DNA from: Holothuria scabra
Taxonomy: Eukaryota > Echinodermata > Holothuroidea > Aspidochirotida > Holothuriidae
NCBI GenBank assembly: GCA_037179385.1
Contig: CM074188.1
Location: 18,245,318 to 18,309,317, forward strand
Reading direction: 5' to 3'
DNA: 64,000 nucleotides
The position numbers and the translations under genes were made by a program. Shown one piece after another: positions 1 through 11,710 of this stretch (positions within the stretch are counted from its first letter, which is position 1; every line of letters begins with the position of its first letter). Under the pieces are notes generated by a model that saw only the letters and a program-made list of their open reading frames with translations, was not told where the DNA came from and searched no databases.

Positions 1-290
1 TTGCAGCAACATTGACATTACTCTACACCAAAGTATCCATTCTATATAATTCCTTCAATGTGTTTCTCAGTTGCATTCATTCCCATTCCTAGCAACAAAT
101 CCACAATCCAGCGATAAGAGCTGGGAAGATAACGAGTTTGCTTCCGAAATTCATCTCCGTCAGTGCCTGACAAGTTTAATGAGAAGATGAAATTCGTGAA
201 CCTACATTATTTCCACCGTCTCATCTCAGAAGACAATCTGTAAGGAGAGGAGGTGATTGGTCAGTGAAAAATCTCTTGAATATTAAGTAG

Positions 291-548
291 ATGAGCATCA
301 ACAATGACCTAGTAATGCCTCCAAGGCAAAAAATTGATGTGATTAAAGCTTCCAAAACAGAAGGAGAGAATCACTCTAAGGACGAAGAAGGATCTTCAAG
401 TCGTGAAAGCACAGTAATTACAGAGTAGATGCATGGGCATGAGAAACTTGATGATATAGTTGGAAACAGACTGACGTAATGGATGTTGCAAGCACATATG
501 AGAAAAGTAGAACAGCTCTAACAACTTTGGAGGGGAGTGTTAAGTTTT
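291..548 (+). pseudogene. decayed charged coding fragment, unknown
   Basis: An ATG at 291 opens 45 codons to TAG at 426-428. The predicted peptide is strongly polar (for example KASKTEGENHSKDEEGSSS). The same frame resumes straight after the stop with protein-like text (HEKLDDIVGNRL, WMLQAHMRKVEQL), broken by TAA at 477-479 and 519-521. Protein-like sequence running through stops in one frame suggests a decayed coding relic, perhaps from a retroelement or a dead gene. I do not recognise the family. It could also be chance, because the segment is short. Confidence 0.25.
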
Positions 549-692
549 GGCCCAATTTTAATTGTGTCAAAAAAGAAAAGGTACATTAGGATTTATATGA
601 GAATTGTGAGACAGAAGTGCAAGGGTACAATTGTGAGCTAGACATGAGAGTATTATCACCCATGAGGCAGTCATTGGTCATCCTAACTACAA

Positions 693-1002
693 TTAAAGGG
701 CCAATCCTCTCACCCCAAACTACACTTCTAGTAATAGTATGGGGTAACAGAAACTCTCAACTGGATCAGCTTTTTTGATTGACTGTTAATTCAAACAATG
801 CAGAGTACCAAAGTTTATATAACACAGCATGAATTGTATTGAGAATGTTTTGATTATGCACTGTGAGCGATCTATACTCACCCTGAAGCAATAAACTGAG
901 ATTGAGTCTGGATAAGGGTGAATTTTAGACAATTGTGGGAGGGGTTTAAGTAAGAAGGTAAGGAGAATTGGTACTGTTTGGGGTGAGAGAAGTGGGCCTT
1001 AA
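693..1002. mobile_element. family A MITE, TTAA-flanked (copy 1)
   Basis: TTAA at 693-696 and again at 999-1002 brackets about 300 bp with inverted ends: TTAAAGGGCCAATCCTCTCA on the left and the complement of TTAAGGCCCACTTCTCTCA on the right. A shared core (CACCCTGAAGCAATAAACTG) recurs in four other copies, at 11.4, 14.7, 17.1 and 56.2 kb. TTAA duplication is the hallmark of piggyBac-type transposition, so this is inferred to be a non-autonomous piggyBac-like MITE. It has no coding capacity. Confidence 0.7.
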
Positions 1003-1579
1003 AGGAATAAAGTCAATGGTGCCCATGCCTCTACATCAGATTCGAAAAGGCTATGACATCACAGATATCGGCTGAGAGACCCGAGGCAAAGCCGAGTGTC
1101 TGGTTTGATATAAAAAAGGGAAAGATCAAACATTCACTTTGTTAAGAATTTGCTTTGATTCTCTATGCATTGAGGTACAGTAGATACAATTTATCCCAGA
1201 TGAAGGTTCTACAGGCTTTGGATATTTGATTACATACAGCCCCATAATTCAACACCCCATATTCTGTAATCCTAATATTCCTACAGTGCACCCCCATACC
1301 AAACCCCTATATTCTAGCTGGCAAATCCACTATGTTCTAACTTTCATTACTGAGCTGACACCCCCACAATCTGAAATCCCAATGTTCTGACACCCAAATG
1401 TTGATGCAACTCGATCGTAGATGAATATATCAGCCTGGATTCAGAACATAGGAGTGTCAAAATATAGGGAAGTTACCATATATCCCATTCTCTTGTCAGA
1501 CTACATTGCAAACAGAAATATTTCAATTTGAAACTCAAAAGTTATTGATAAGAGCTTTGGTGTAACTGCTTCCATTGAA

Positions 1580-1790
1580 CTGATTAGTTAGTGAGGTGAG
1601 ATTTAACAACTCACCAACACGAATGTGTCATATACTGTCAATCAACTTCATAAAAGGTTCAAAGGTAAATATTTTCAAGTGTGGTTCAAATGAAAGCTTC
1701 GTTTCCCTTTAGTCACCTCTTATCACAGGTGGGAAATACCATTGGGCATATTCTGTATCCCCCAGGCCACAGGGAGATGCTTCCTCTGGG
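1580..1790. repeat. dispersed repeat H, SINE-core-like
   Basis: The segment matches 61050-61220: both carry GATGAGATTTAAC-like text, a Lys-codon-like AAAAGTTCAAAG block, and then TTTCCCTTTAGTCACCTCTT followed by a GC-richer tail. From memory, the TTAGTCNCCTCTTACGAC... GGGATAC motif is widespread in metazoan SINE core or tail domains. That link is recall rather than a search result. No tRNA-like head was seen next to either copy. Confidence 0.45.
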
Positions 1791-3549
1791 AAGATATCCA
1801 CTACATTATTCATACAGTAGACAATTTTGAAAGGGAATTGAGGAAAGTCTTATGGGTATGAGAAACAAAAACAAAAGTTACACGCATAACAAAACTGAAA
1901 CAGACATTCACTTCCTTTTTATTTCCCTGTCATTTTGATACACTACTACCTGAAAATCCATTCAGCATATTGAAATTCCGGCTGTAAGGGCCTACATGGC
2001 ACACTCAAACTATAAACATTAATTACTTATTATGAATTTATACCTCTTATTTAATGATTTATTACTTATTTAATGATTTATTCCAATTGTAATTAATAAG
2101 TTTAGTTGTACTGTGCAATGGTTTGGTTGCTTGTACGTATACATGGATCCTATCAAAAAGAAAAAGTCTTAGCCATTGAACTTTCTCTTATGATTGTTTG
2201 CTGTGTGGTCCATCATGGGTGCAATCAGGGGAGGCAGCTAGGGATCCCAAAAATTTGAAAAAACTGCCAACTGACTTTTTTTTTCACAGAATCTTTTCTC
2301 TAAATGAGGTTATGCCCACCCCCCACCTCCAATGTTGAGAACACATCCCTGCCCTTGGGTACCATATAATTGTCGCTGACACTGCAGCCCTTGCCATGAT
2401 TAAGCTAAAATAGATGACAATGGGTATAATCCACCTAATCACATTGCCAGGAAGATAATGGACAATTTACATATATCGGCACATATCGTTGCTGCTCGTG
2501 CAGGCATAATACAAAGTTGAGTGTTGAATAAGAACAAAAGCTGGCACAGCACATTGTTCAGGCTGAAAATTCAGTAACATGAGCAGGCATGCTACACACA
2601 TCAGTGTACTATAATCCCCTGGATTTACATTTCTTCCATCCATAGTCCACTGGTAGGTAACTTCTGGATAGCAAAGTTTTGTTGTACGTTACCGTTCTGC
2701 TTACATCACTTCAGTGACCTAAACAGGGAAGTGTAAGCATCAGGATAGTATAATTTCCTGAATATTCTTTTTGGTCAAGCTACTGTACACTCTCCACAAA
2801 CTCGAAAATACAAGCATCAGAAAATTTACCAGCTTGAAAGTGGGCGTAATGACTTGGCAGAGAGGGTCATGACATGGCCAATATTTTTAAGATAGAAAAC
2901 CAAAAATAGGAAACTGACCTTGAGATTTCTATCAAGTCTTCACAGCCCAAGCAATGACTGGGGATGTACCTCACTGCCAATGCAAACAATATCAAGAAAT
3001 AATGCTCATTTGTAATTACTAACACATATTTTGTAAATTTTGGAACATGAAGTACCTATTTCATCTGTTTTTTTTTTTTTGTCCCCAAAAATCAATAATT
3101 TGACAGATTTGTCTAAAAGTTTTGAATTTTATTTTTGTGCATTTTAATTTAATTTTCATGCATAACTTTACCAAATCTGAAGCAACTTTTATCGTTCAAG
3201 ATTCATTTGATAAATAATTTAGCTACTGAATGCTATTCTGGTCACAATTTATGTGTAAAACAAAAGTAATCCTTAGGGACTATTCTGACGGTGAATTCTC
3301 AGTATCGTATTAAGGTTAACCACAAAAAAAGCATAATTTCACTGCTGGATTCAGAAGTCAAAGTATAAATGTCCACCATTCAAGGTGTGGAATTCTATAA
3401 TGGACCAAATATTACTAGAAGTTGTTTCAGTATAAACCTTTGGTGATGAGTAACCATTCACGAAAGCAGTCGCCCCAAATTTGAAGTTTGAAGTTCTCCA
3501 TTTATCTCCAACATATTCTGATACTAAACATAATAACATCACATAAATT
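1791..3549. other. no supported feature
   Basis: AT-rich DNA with no repeat pair, ORF or splice-bounded open stretch that I can support. It includes a T-run near 3068-3082 and a short C-rich patch near 2320. The 63-codon reading frame on the minus strand at 3351-3542 has no recognisable motif and is taken as chance. Confidence 0.5.
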
Positions 3550-3884
3550 ACATGATGAAGTAGAAGAGACCCAGCTGAAGCAAAACTTATGGAGGCCAGG
3601 CCACCTTACATTGGTAAGGAAAAACAGCAACTAACACTAAAACTACAATCATAAAACATAAGCGACAGACAGAGAAGTCCTACAGAAACAAGATAAAACC
3701 GGAGGACACAAAGAGATAGAAGGAGGAAGGGAGGACAGATATAAAGGCACAAAGCTAAATACTAAGCAGGGATAACTAATCTGTTATGTAGAAGATACAT
3801 CTTAACATTATTCTTTAACCTTGGTGGAGACTTAGACAAAACTTCAGACTGAAGGAAATTCCAAAATCTAGGGCCATATAATCT

Positions 3885-4480
3885 GTTCGGGAGATAACCT
3901 CTTGCGGGGGAAATCAATTTTCACCCGATCTGGGATTATCTTGCCATGAGTGGCCCCATTTTCTCAAATATCTCCCACGATGCATTGCAATCCTACCACG
4001 CAAATTCAATAACGTTCAAAACAGCCTTGCTTTTTTTATCCATTTTAGGAAAGAGAAATTCGAGCATTTTTAAAAACTGTGTTGATAGGGGAATAAAAAA
4101 GCTTCATTATGTTTGGTTGTTCACCATGCTGATTTTGAGAAATGGAGCAATTTTGCTATGTTCTTTGTCCTAAGCTTAACTTATAGACTCCACGCAGCTG
4201 CAAATTTTGTACACCATTTTTCACTTAAAGGTGTGCAAGTGGGTGGTGCCAACACATATGTTTGTAAATACGTAGCTGAAGATCCATGGTAATTTTGTTT
4301 ATGTCTAAACTATTTACTTACAATTGAATACACAAACATTTATTAAACAATTCGACGACTGTGAAGAGGTAGACACTAAAGTGCTCATCAATATTCATAG
4401 TGTTGAGACAGGATGATTTTCCCCCAATCGGTGTGATACTCATTTTCTCCTGAAAGCAGTTATCTCCTGAACTGATAATA
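3885..4480. mobile_element. inverted-repeat insertion inside LINE relic 1
   Basis: The LINE protein text is interrupted here and resumes on either side. The left end reads GTTCGGGAGATAACCTCTTG. The right end, read in reverse complement, is GTTCAGGAGATAACTGCTTT. Weaker inverted similarity extends about 50 bp inward (GGGGGAAA, CACCCGAT/CACACCGAT). I could not fix an exact target-site duplication. A 75-codon frame at 3946-4173 inside shows no transposase motif. It is inferred to be a non-autonomous DNA transposon of unknown superfamily. Confidence 0.6.
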
Positions 4481-5063
4481 CCAAACAGTAGAGGAAGCTA
4501 TATGGAGGAATGAGTGTGGGGTACATAGATCAATGAATTATTTCGCATAGGATGCATGTGGATATGTCTAGCAAAAGTAAATAGATTGTAAAAGCTGGAA
4601 GGTAGTAAATTCTTACACCATTTAAACCAAAAAAATTCCTTATAAGATCTTGTGAATTTCAAATATTGTAAACAGTTTTAACTCATTATATAAGGGTGCT
4701 GTTTGTTAAAAATGAGTATAGCATTACACACAATTCTGATAGCCTTTTTATAAAGTATAAGGAGGCAGTTAAGTAATACATGGAGGCATCACCCCATAAA
4801 ATAACACAATAATGAAGATGTGGTAGAACACTGAAGGGTTTTATACATGGAAAGCAAGACACTTTTGGGGACATACGACTTAATTCTATACAATTACACC
4901 GATAATCTTAGAAACTATGGTTTTAACCTTCTGAATATGAGAGTTTCATTTAATATTTTATCAATTATTACATGACAGAACTTAGTAGTATTAACAGAAG
5001 AAATATTCTGGTCATCTACATAAAGCTCAATATTACAAAATGCTCTCTGATAGGGGTGGAAAA

Positions 5064-5625
5064 TCATAAAATTTGTCTCTTATCAATATGTAACGAAAGC
5101 TTATTAGCCCTGAACCAGGCAGAAAGATTTTTTAATTTCTTGTTGACTATTTCAGCAGCACTATGCAGGTTAGAAGGACTGAAGAAAATCCTATTGTCAT
5201 CAGCAAATATAATGAAAGACACAATACTAGGAGTTTTTCTAATATCATTTATATAAAATAACAATAGGAGCCGTCCTAATACAGATCCTTGTGGTACACC
5301 ACATGTAATTTGTCCTAAACTTGAATTATATGCATACAATTGCTGTCGGATCCGTGAATAACTTTTAAACCATTCCAAAGCAACCCCCCTAATGCCATAA
5401 TGACAGATCTTTGTATGGAAAATATTGTGATTGACAGTGTCAAAGGCTTTTGACAAGTCAAGAAAGATACCTGGACCATACTGTTTATTGCTATTAGCAT
5501 CTGCAACCTTATCAATTAGATCTGCAAACTGAGTAGAATGACTTGGACAAAAGTTGTATTGACTATCACAAATGCCATTTTTTAAAAGGTAAGAATATAA
5601 ACCATTAAATACCAGTTACATATAG
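5064..5625 (-). pseudogene. reverse transcriptase domain of LINE relic 1
   Basis: This is the longest continuous stretch of the relic's RT. It opens after a TAA near 5625 and runs through NGLYSYLLKNGICDSQYNF, LDLSKAFDTVNHN, a substrate-binding GVPQGSVLG and the metal-binding FADD. It ends shortly after LSLHIDK. In this family the two Asp of FADD and the Asp of the SKAFD block coordinate catalytic metals, and all three are still present here. The frame is lost on both sides, so no full RT can be made. This is a recognisable fragment of the larger LINE, not an independent gene. Confidence 0.85.
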
Positions 5626-6197
5626 GCAAAATTGAAACTGGCCAATAATTTAAAGTGGAGTTTGCATTACTGGATTTACAAAGAGGGATAATCTTAAGAT
5701 TATCAGGAACTACATCTTTGAACAGAGAGAGATTGCAATATGAGTCAAGGGTTTAGCTACTTCATAAATAACCTATTTCATAACATGCACAGATATATTG
5801 TCATAACCAGGAGACTTGTCACTTCCTTGATAATTGACTATTTTTATAATCTCAGAAATATTTTATTCAAAACAACATCTAAACCTTAGTTAAAGCATCT
5901 TTCTGATATTTCAAGATATAGATATATTGTATATTCTGGGTAATTAAAGCAGAAACTCTTTTTTTAAACTTCAAAATTGAGTGAGAAAATACTGTGATTC
6001 TCAATCTGAGCCTTTCATGAATAACTCAAGTGGATGACTTATCCTAAACTTATGTGCTGTAATGAAATGACTCTATGCAAAGGTGAAAAAGACTATATTC
6101 CTGATAGTATCCTTGACAATCAGCATAGCTGTAACTTTGTCTCTTATGAATTGAACAGACATCTCATGAGATCAAAGGTGGTGTGGGGTGTAACTGG

Positions 6198-6487
6198 CAG
6201 GGATTCTGCCAGGAACACAAAAAAGGGGGAGGGGATCCAGCAAATTGATGCTGTCCTAGGTTTAAGTTACCAATTGGTTCAAGGGAACACACACTTGCTT
6301 CAAAGGCCCTGTAAGGCCCAACTTGAAGGGTTTTAAAGGGCTGCAAAAGTGCCCTCCTTTTTACAGTTAAGTAAGAAACCAAGATAACAACAATTTTGCT
6401 ATTTTTATGGATATGAAAAAGGGGGATTTTACCTACCTTCTCGAAAGGGGGAAACAAATCCTCCATCCCTGTCTAACAGAAACCCTG
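6198..6487. mobile_element. MITE-like element with CAGGGNTTCTG ends
   Basis: The left end CAGGGATTCTG at 6198 and the right end CAGAAACCCTG at 6477-6487 form 10/11-bp inverted termini of hAT type. G-rich text follows inside both ends, as in several other MITEs of this window. Flanking octamers do not match, so the target-site duplication is absent or decayed. Two overlapping 100-codon frames in the interior look like shadows of the G-rich repeats. Confidence 0.4.
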
Positions 6488-6499
6488 ACAGGTACTGTA

Positions 6500-6806
6500 A
6501 CCAACTTTGTTACTTGATCTGTACCATCAAGCAACTAATGCTTTCATTGTGCTCAGACTGCATGAAAAACAATTATATTGCAATTAGCAAATGCTTTACT
6601 GGTCTACTAGCTAACTCCAAATGCTATGTAATATTGATTGCTACTGTCAATCAATTAGGCTAGACAGATGAGATGGTGAAAGCTGACTTTATCAAGTGTG
6701 AATGCAGTGTGCTTTATCTCCCTCCTGAGGCGATAAGATGTAATCAAGCAGAGAACTGGGATGTTTCAAAAAATAAGAAGGAAAGTTTAATTATGATGTA
6801 GAATCT
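6500..6806 (-). repeat. family D dispersed repeat (inverted copy)
   Basis: In reverse complement this matches the copies at 8.2, 20.9 and 28.5 kb. All begin with CATNATGAAACNTTCCTTCTTA, pass through a CTGCCTGATTACATC...TCAGGGAGG block and a TGACAGTANNAANNT...GTTAGCTA segment, and end near CAGATCAAGTAACAAA. It is diverged from the other copies. No long inverted termini or poly-A tail were found, so I leave the class open. Confidence 0.6.
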
Positions 6807-6817
6807 GCACATGTCTC

Positions 6818-8110
6818 ACAAGTTGACATTAATGAATTCCTCAAGGTTGCATTTGAGTGTTTAAACCCAGGGAAAGCTGCAGTTTAGATGCTTTGAGACC
6901 AGACATTTTCCATCGCATACTTCACTATATAGCTGAGCCTCTCGTGTACTTTTCTCCTTCTCAGAACACTTTTCCTGACAGACTGAAGTAGCTAGAGTAA
7001 TTTCCATTTTTAAATAAGGAGATAAGCAAAAGCTTTTAAACTACCGTCCTATTTCAGTCTTTCCCTTTTCGTCTCAGATCTTAGAAAGAATCATGTACAA
7101 TAGAACTGATTTATTCCTAAATAAGAATAATTCATAATGTACTTTCCACTAGCCAGTATGTCAATCTTTTGTCCCTGTTGTGTGACAGAACTTGCTCTCA
7201 TAGATGCTCTGGATAACTTAAACATAGCTCTGGCTAAGAGAGAGACCTCCTCTGGGGTTTTCCTTGACTTATCCTAAGCCTTCCATTTAATTAACCATGA
7301 CTCAGGGGCATAGATCTGATTTGTGGATGGGGGGGGGGGGGATTTTCCAACAGCCATTCAAACACTGAATCGTGGCCCTGACCAGAATAGTCTAAAAGTA
7401 ATCCACCCATACAAATTGCAAGAGCACATGTACAAATGCACAAACAAGCATGTACATACCCACTCAAACTGACATGAACATACATTCAAATTGACATATT
7501 CTCAAAGCCCTACACTCATGCACCTGCATACCACATCGTTAGTTTACTTATTCTGACTGTTTCATACTTTTTCTTTTTTTTTTTGCCCAAGTTATTGGGG
7601 GGGTACAATATCTTTGTCCCCAAATAGTTCTACTGGATGGCAATTTACTCCCCTGTCCCTCTATCTGACCCCCCATTGGGTTCCACTTTGCCATGATTCC
7701 CTCCTCACTTAATTATCTCACTGCAGCTTCAAAGAAGTGTCCCACAATTGGGTGAACTTAAAGTACCTTTCTAACAGAGAATAGTTCACTTCTCTCAATG
7801 GCATTAATTTTGGCCCTATGATACAGTAAAATGTGGTGTTCCACATGATTCCATCCTTGGTTTTTACTTTTTTGATAATTTATAGGTACATAGCTGTCAT
7901 CTGCAAACAGTTGAAGTTAGACATTACTTGTAACATTGAAAATATTATTGATGTAAATTGTAAAGCAGCTAGTGAACAAGAGTCACTAATAGTGACACTT
8001 TAGGAGCTAGTATGTTGTAAACTTTAAACTCCATTTTGACTGGTTTACTTTGAATAAATATTTTTTCATGTAACCAAAATGAACCTCACTATAGATGTTT
8101 AATACTGATA
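6818..8110 (+). mobile_element. LINE relic 2 (degenerate RT, plus strand)
   Basis: On the plus strand, frame-jumping translation gives RT landmarks in order: DIFHRILHYIAEPLVYF, then ARVISIFK with NYRPISVFPF and SQILERIMYNR, FLDLS*AFHLINHDS, SNRE*FTSLNGINFGP, and a decayed palm block (VVFHMIPSLVF, the GVPQGSILG region). Several stops and frameshifts make it clearly dead. It is in the opposite orientation to relic 1 and more decayed. The palm is split by a 388-bp insertion at 7303-7690. Confidence 0.7.
7303..7690. mobile_element. hAT-like insertion in LINE relic 2
   Basis: The LINE text stops after NHDS and resumes as LNYL. The insertion is flanked by CCATGACT (7295-7302) and CCATGATT (7691-7698), a 7/8 match in target-site duplication position. 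The ends are CAGGGGC and the complement of CAAAGTGG, so the inverted termini are weak. The interior is G/C-tract rich (G-run at 7330-7341) with no transposase text. It is best read as a small non-autonomous hAT-type element. Confidence 0.5.
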
Positions 8111-8197
8111 TTCTTTACACAAGACAAAACTAAATTTCTTTTGATGAAAATTGTTTACAATGTATGGGTAATGTTCCATAGAATCATATTAATAGCA

Positions 8198-8505
8198 TCA
8201 TGATGAAACGTTCCTTCTTACTTTTTGTTACATCGCCCCTCTCTGCCTGATTACATCTTTTTGCCTCAGGGAGAAAAAAGGATTACACTGATTATACTTT
8301 TGATATATAGTCAGGCTTCACATCTCGTTAATTGGCTGACAGTAACAAATATATTAAAATACATAAAAAGTTACATAACATTTGAGGTTAGCTAACAGTG
8401 CAGTCAAGCATGTGTTAATTGCTTTTCCCCCAGTGTGAACACAATGAAAGCACAGACCTTTTGAGGGCACAGATCGGGTAACAAACTGGGGTGTCTATGT
8501 TGCAT
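8198..8505 (+). repeat. family D dispersed repeat
   Basis: The copy runs from ATGATGAAACGTTCCTTCTT to about GATCGGGTAACAAACTGG. It is the closest full-length relative of the copies at 20.9 kb and 28.5 kb. An internal TGTGTTAATTGCTTTTC block and an AGTGTGAACACAATGAAA block are shared almost verbatim with the 28.5-kb copy. Confidence 0.65.
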
Positions 8506-10282
8506 TCTCAAGAAGCAACTTGATAGCATGGAATGAAAATGTGTAATATTACCCCCCTCCCCCCCTCTCCCAGATCGCATAAGTTCTTAGCACCTTAATC
8601 ACCTTGATTTTTTCTGATCTTAACTAATTTATCAATTGCTTGGACAAGTACAAGCCATTCTCCATTGAATAAATCATGTCTTTGCATGCTAATTTGATCC
8701 CAGTAAAAAAGGTTGATTTTCTAACCTCAGTAATCTATTGTCCAAGTGAGGTACATCAAGTTTCCAAACCCACTGCTGGAGGTCTATTACCATCACTTCA
8801 CCGTGCACCCATTTAAACAGTAATCATTATATAAAGTGGTTTGTTTAGTTAGAAGGCACTTAAAGGTTTTACAATGCTTCATTCAGATCACTCTGTATGT
8901 ATTTATGTTTATTTATTTTTCTTGATTATTATTTTTATTATTATTATGCTTATGTTTTTTGTTTTTTTTTATTACTATTATTATTATGGCAGGTTCCACA
9001 GTGGAGGTTGAAAGACAATGAAGCTAGTGTCTACTGAAAAAATAAAGAGAACTTTATCAACCTGGCCATGAATGTTTCAAATAGACAATTATTTTTCATG
9101 AAAGCCTCTCAATTTGCAATAATCCATTCATACTTTTACAAACAGGCTACCTAAAAAGTGCATAAATGTAAAGCAATCCCATTTTCAGATGAGAATATCT
9201 GAACTTTTAGGTGTTGCTTATGTAACTCTTGGGCGGATGAAAATATCACAAAATAGGTAGTCTTTTCTTCTGGGTATGTTAACCTTTCAAACAACTATGT
9301 CTTACTTTGCAATGGACTCCACTTGGAAGCTCTTTTACAATCAGTTTTAGCATGAACTTAATAGAGAGTACAAAGGTCTAGATGACAGTTATAGGGGATG
9401 CATTGTTTACAAACTTCTTGGCTTAGCTTGTGTTTTATGCAATTGGTAACAATATGAGAGCACCCTCTATTGATTTCCACTCAGCTGGCTAGTCCCATTA
9501 GTCCGACCCCATCCATTTTCTATCAACTCTGTTGGTTCATTGAGTGAAACTGACACCTCTTCAAACACATGTGGCTCATATGAAAAATTGTTTAAAGGGA
9601 ATATGCAGATACTTCAACTTGAATTGGTGTAGCAGACTACCCTATTTCACGAATAGCTGTGGAGAATCATTCGACAATAATTTAGTTATTGTTTCACAAT
9701 AAGTTTAGGCTGGCTGATCTTCCCTTTAAACAACTGGCTCCTACCTTAAGTATTAATGAAATAAAAAATATGATTGACAACTCTAATTTCATTCCACAAA
9801 ATTTATTCAGGCACAGCTGTCTCCATATTGTTTTTTACTCTGAAGATATTAGTTGACGTTCGTTTATGGTAATCCCCAGGGATAGAGTAGAAGAATTGCC
9901 TGCTTCATCAGTATTCAATTTGAAAAATTGTGGATTACCTCAAATGTAAAGTACCACTTGCTCAAACATGCCAACTCTTCAACAAATCAAGAAATTCATG
10001 TGGATTGTATTGTACAATACAATGGTTTCTTATTATGTCTCAGTAGGAGTTAATGGACTTTCATTTTGGGAATTTGCAGTTTTCCAACTTTAAAGCCCTG
10101 TCCACACAGCAATGTGTCCACACTTTGCAGCTAAAGTAGCTATCAAAGGGGCTATTCCCAAGAAAGTAAACATTTTATACTCTGGTTTTAATATGACGGG
10201 ACAAATATACTAGGTACTCCAAATTGCCATAAACATGGATCTTGTTGCAAACAAAGTATAGTTGGGTTCCCTCTTGTCAGTT
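8506..10282. other. no supported feature
   Basis: AT-rich DNA. There is a C-run at about 8551-8566, and a low-complexity ATT/TTA-rich patch at about 8890-8990. I see no ORF, repeat pair or splice-bounded exon to report. Confidence 0.5.
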
Positions 10283-10400
10283 TAATAGTTAAATGGAGTT
10301 TTACTGCCCAGTTTCCAACCTATTGGTTCAAATCGTGCAGGCCACAGTCTTTTTTCCAGGTGCGGCTCACAGGCTTGTTTTCCATCTTGTCGCAGAGTGT
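10283..10400 (-). repeat. SINE family F, truncated copy
   Basis: The segment TGGAGTTTTACTGCCCAGTT, CCTATTGGTTCAA and GGCTCACAGGCTTGTTTTCC matches the body of the tRNA-headed SINE at 60003-60236, in the same (minus) orientation. The tRNA-like head is missing, consistent with 5' truncation during retrotransposition. Confidence 0.6.
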
Positions 10401-10900
10401 GGGGCAGGGCTTTACATTGATATATTCAATTTAATATGTTTTATTTCTCAAGTGTACAAAATGTACTGAAAAAAGTATCAACAAAGAATAACAATTTCAA
10501 TACATATGAAGGACCCTAGAAACAAACAATACCCTTCATTAAAGCTAATGACCTTGAAAATAAAAATAAAAACAAGGAAAATATATTAAAAGGAAAAAAG
10601 TACCAATCAAGCTAGAGAGCAATATAATAAACACCTATAGAACTTGTAAGTCATGTGTACCTGCTAAGAAAGAATTTTTTTGGACTATTTTGAAAAGTCT
10701 GAAGAGATGCATTTATCTTTTCATTAGGAAAAAATTTTTGTCCAATATTATAACTTTAATTCTGAAGGAGCAATTTACCATATTAAGTTACTATGAAGTA
10801 TTACTGAAAAAAGACTATTATATTGAGTATGCATTGGAAATTGTACTACATAAGGTGGCTTAATTAAATGAGACAACACTTTTGGTAGTAAACCATTCCA

Positions 10901-11055
10901 ATAGACCTATTTCCAAATAGCAATTACAAAGGATTGTGGGATAGAGTTTTGGTGTGTGTCGTCATTGTCAATGACGTTTTACTGTGGCAAAAAATGACAC
11001 ACACCAAAACTGTATCCAACAATCCATTGTAATGGCTATTTGGAAATAGGTCTAT
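10901..11055. mobile_element. palindromic MITE, TA-flanked (Tc1/mariner-like)
   Basis: Near-perfect inverted arms of about 58 bp surround a loop of about 40 bp. ATAGACCTATTTCCAAATAG begins the left arm and its complement closes the right arm. The inner arm ends GTTTTGGTGTGTGTC on the left, mirrored by GACACACACCAAAAC. A TA dinucleotide lies at each end, suiting the Tc1/mariner target rule. Both overlapping 'ORFs' here are by-products of the hairpin. Confidence 0.75.
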
Positions 11056-11410
11056 AGCACGCCCATGTAAATATGTATTTACATTAGCAACATCTACAGC
11101 AATTATCTTTTGCAATGTTTAATATGGTAGATGGTGGCATACAGTCTTACAGTAAATAAAGGTGTAATTTTGTATCAATTAAAAATATCATTTACCACAA
11201 TTGTTGTTCTTACATGATTTAAATGATGCATTCACTTAAGCTAAAATTGCTTCATGAAAATTTATACTACAAATGCACAAAAACTGAATTCTACAATCAT
11301 ATTTCCAGTAAAAGCATTTTCACAAAAATGAATTAATCAACATGACATTCCTAACGGACAAAATTTTGTCAAAGCAGAAACAGCCTCTTCTGGTATTTTT
11401 GCACATGATA

Positions 11411-11710
11411 TTAAAGGCCCAGTTCTCTCACCCCAAACAGTACCAATCCTCCTAACCTTCTTACTTAAGCCCCTTCCACAATTCTCTTAAATTCATGCTC
11501 ATCCAGATACAATCTCAGTTTATTGCTTCAAGGTGAGTAAAGGAAAACTCAATCAATCAAAACACTCTCAGTACCGTTCATGCTGTGTAATATAAGCTTT
11601 GGTACTCTGCATTGTTTGAATTAGCTGTCAATCTAAGAGCTGAGCCAACTGAGAATTTTGGTACCCCCATACCAAAATTGTAGATTGGAGTGAGAGGTTT
11701 GGCCCTTTAA
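11411..11710. mobile_element. family A MITE, TTAA-flanked (copy 2)
   Basis: TTAA at 11411-11414 and at 11707-11710 brackets the termini TTAAAGGCCCAGTTCTCTCA and the complement of TTTAAAGGGCCAAACCTCTCA. The internal order (CACCCCAAACAGTACCAAT, CAGTTTATTGCTTC, AACACTCTCAGTAC, TACTCTGCATTGTTTGAATT) matches copies 1, 3 and 4. This is the best-preserved copy of the family. Confidence 0.8.

Larger units (their letters stand above)
3762..5870 (-). mobile_element. LINE relic 1 (non-LTR retrotransposon, RT 3' half)
   Basis: Reading the minus strand from about 5870 down gives a non-LTR retrotransposon reverse transcriptase in the right order. The blocks are KSPGYDNIS, then PDNLKIIPLCKS with NYWPVSILPI, QYNFCPSHSTQFADLIDK, FLDLSKAFDTVNHN, GVPQGSVLG with FYINDI, the FADD catalytic box and a thumb (PHLHYCVILWG). 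The C-terminal tail is GPRFWNFLQSEVLSKSPPRL, with a stop at 3762-3764. Motif style fits the CR1/L2/jockey group. Frameshifts and stops (for example near 5625 and 5060) and an insertion at about 3885-4480 show that it is dead. The endonuclease half is not visible, so the copy is 5'-truncated. Confidence 0.85.
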
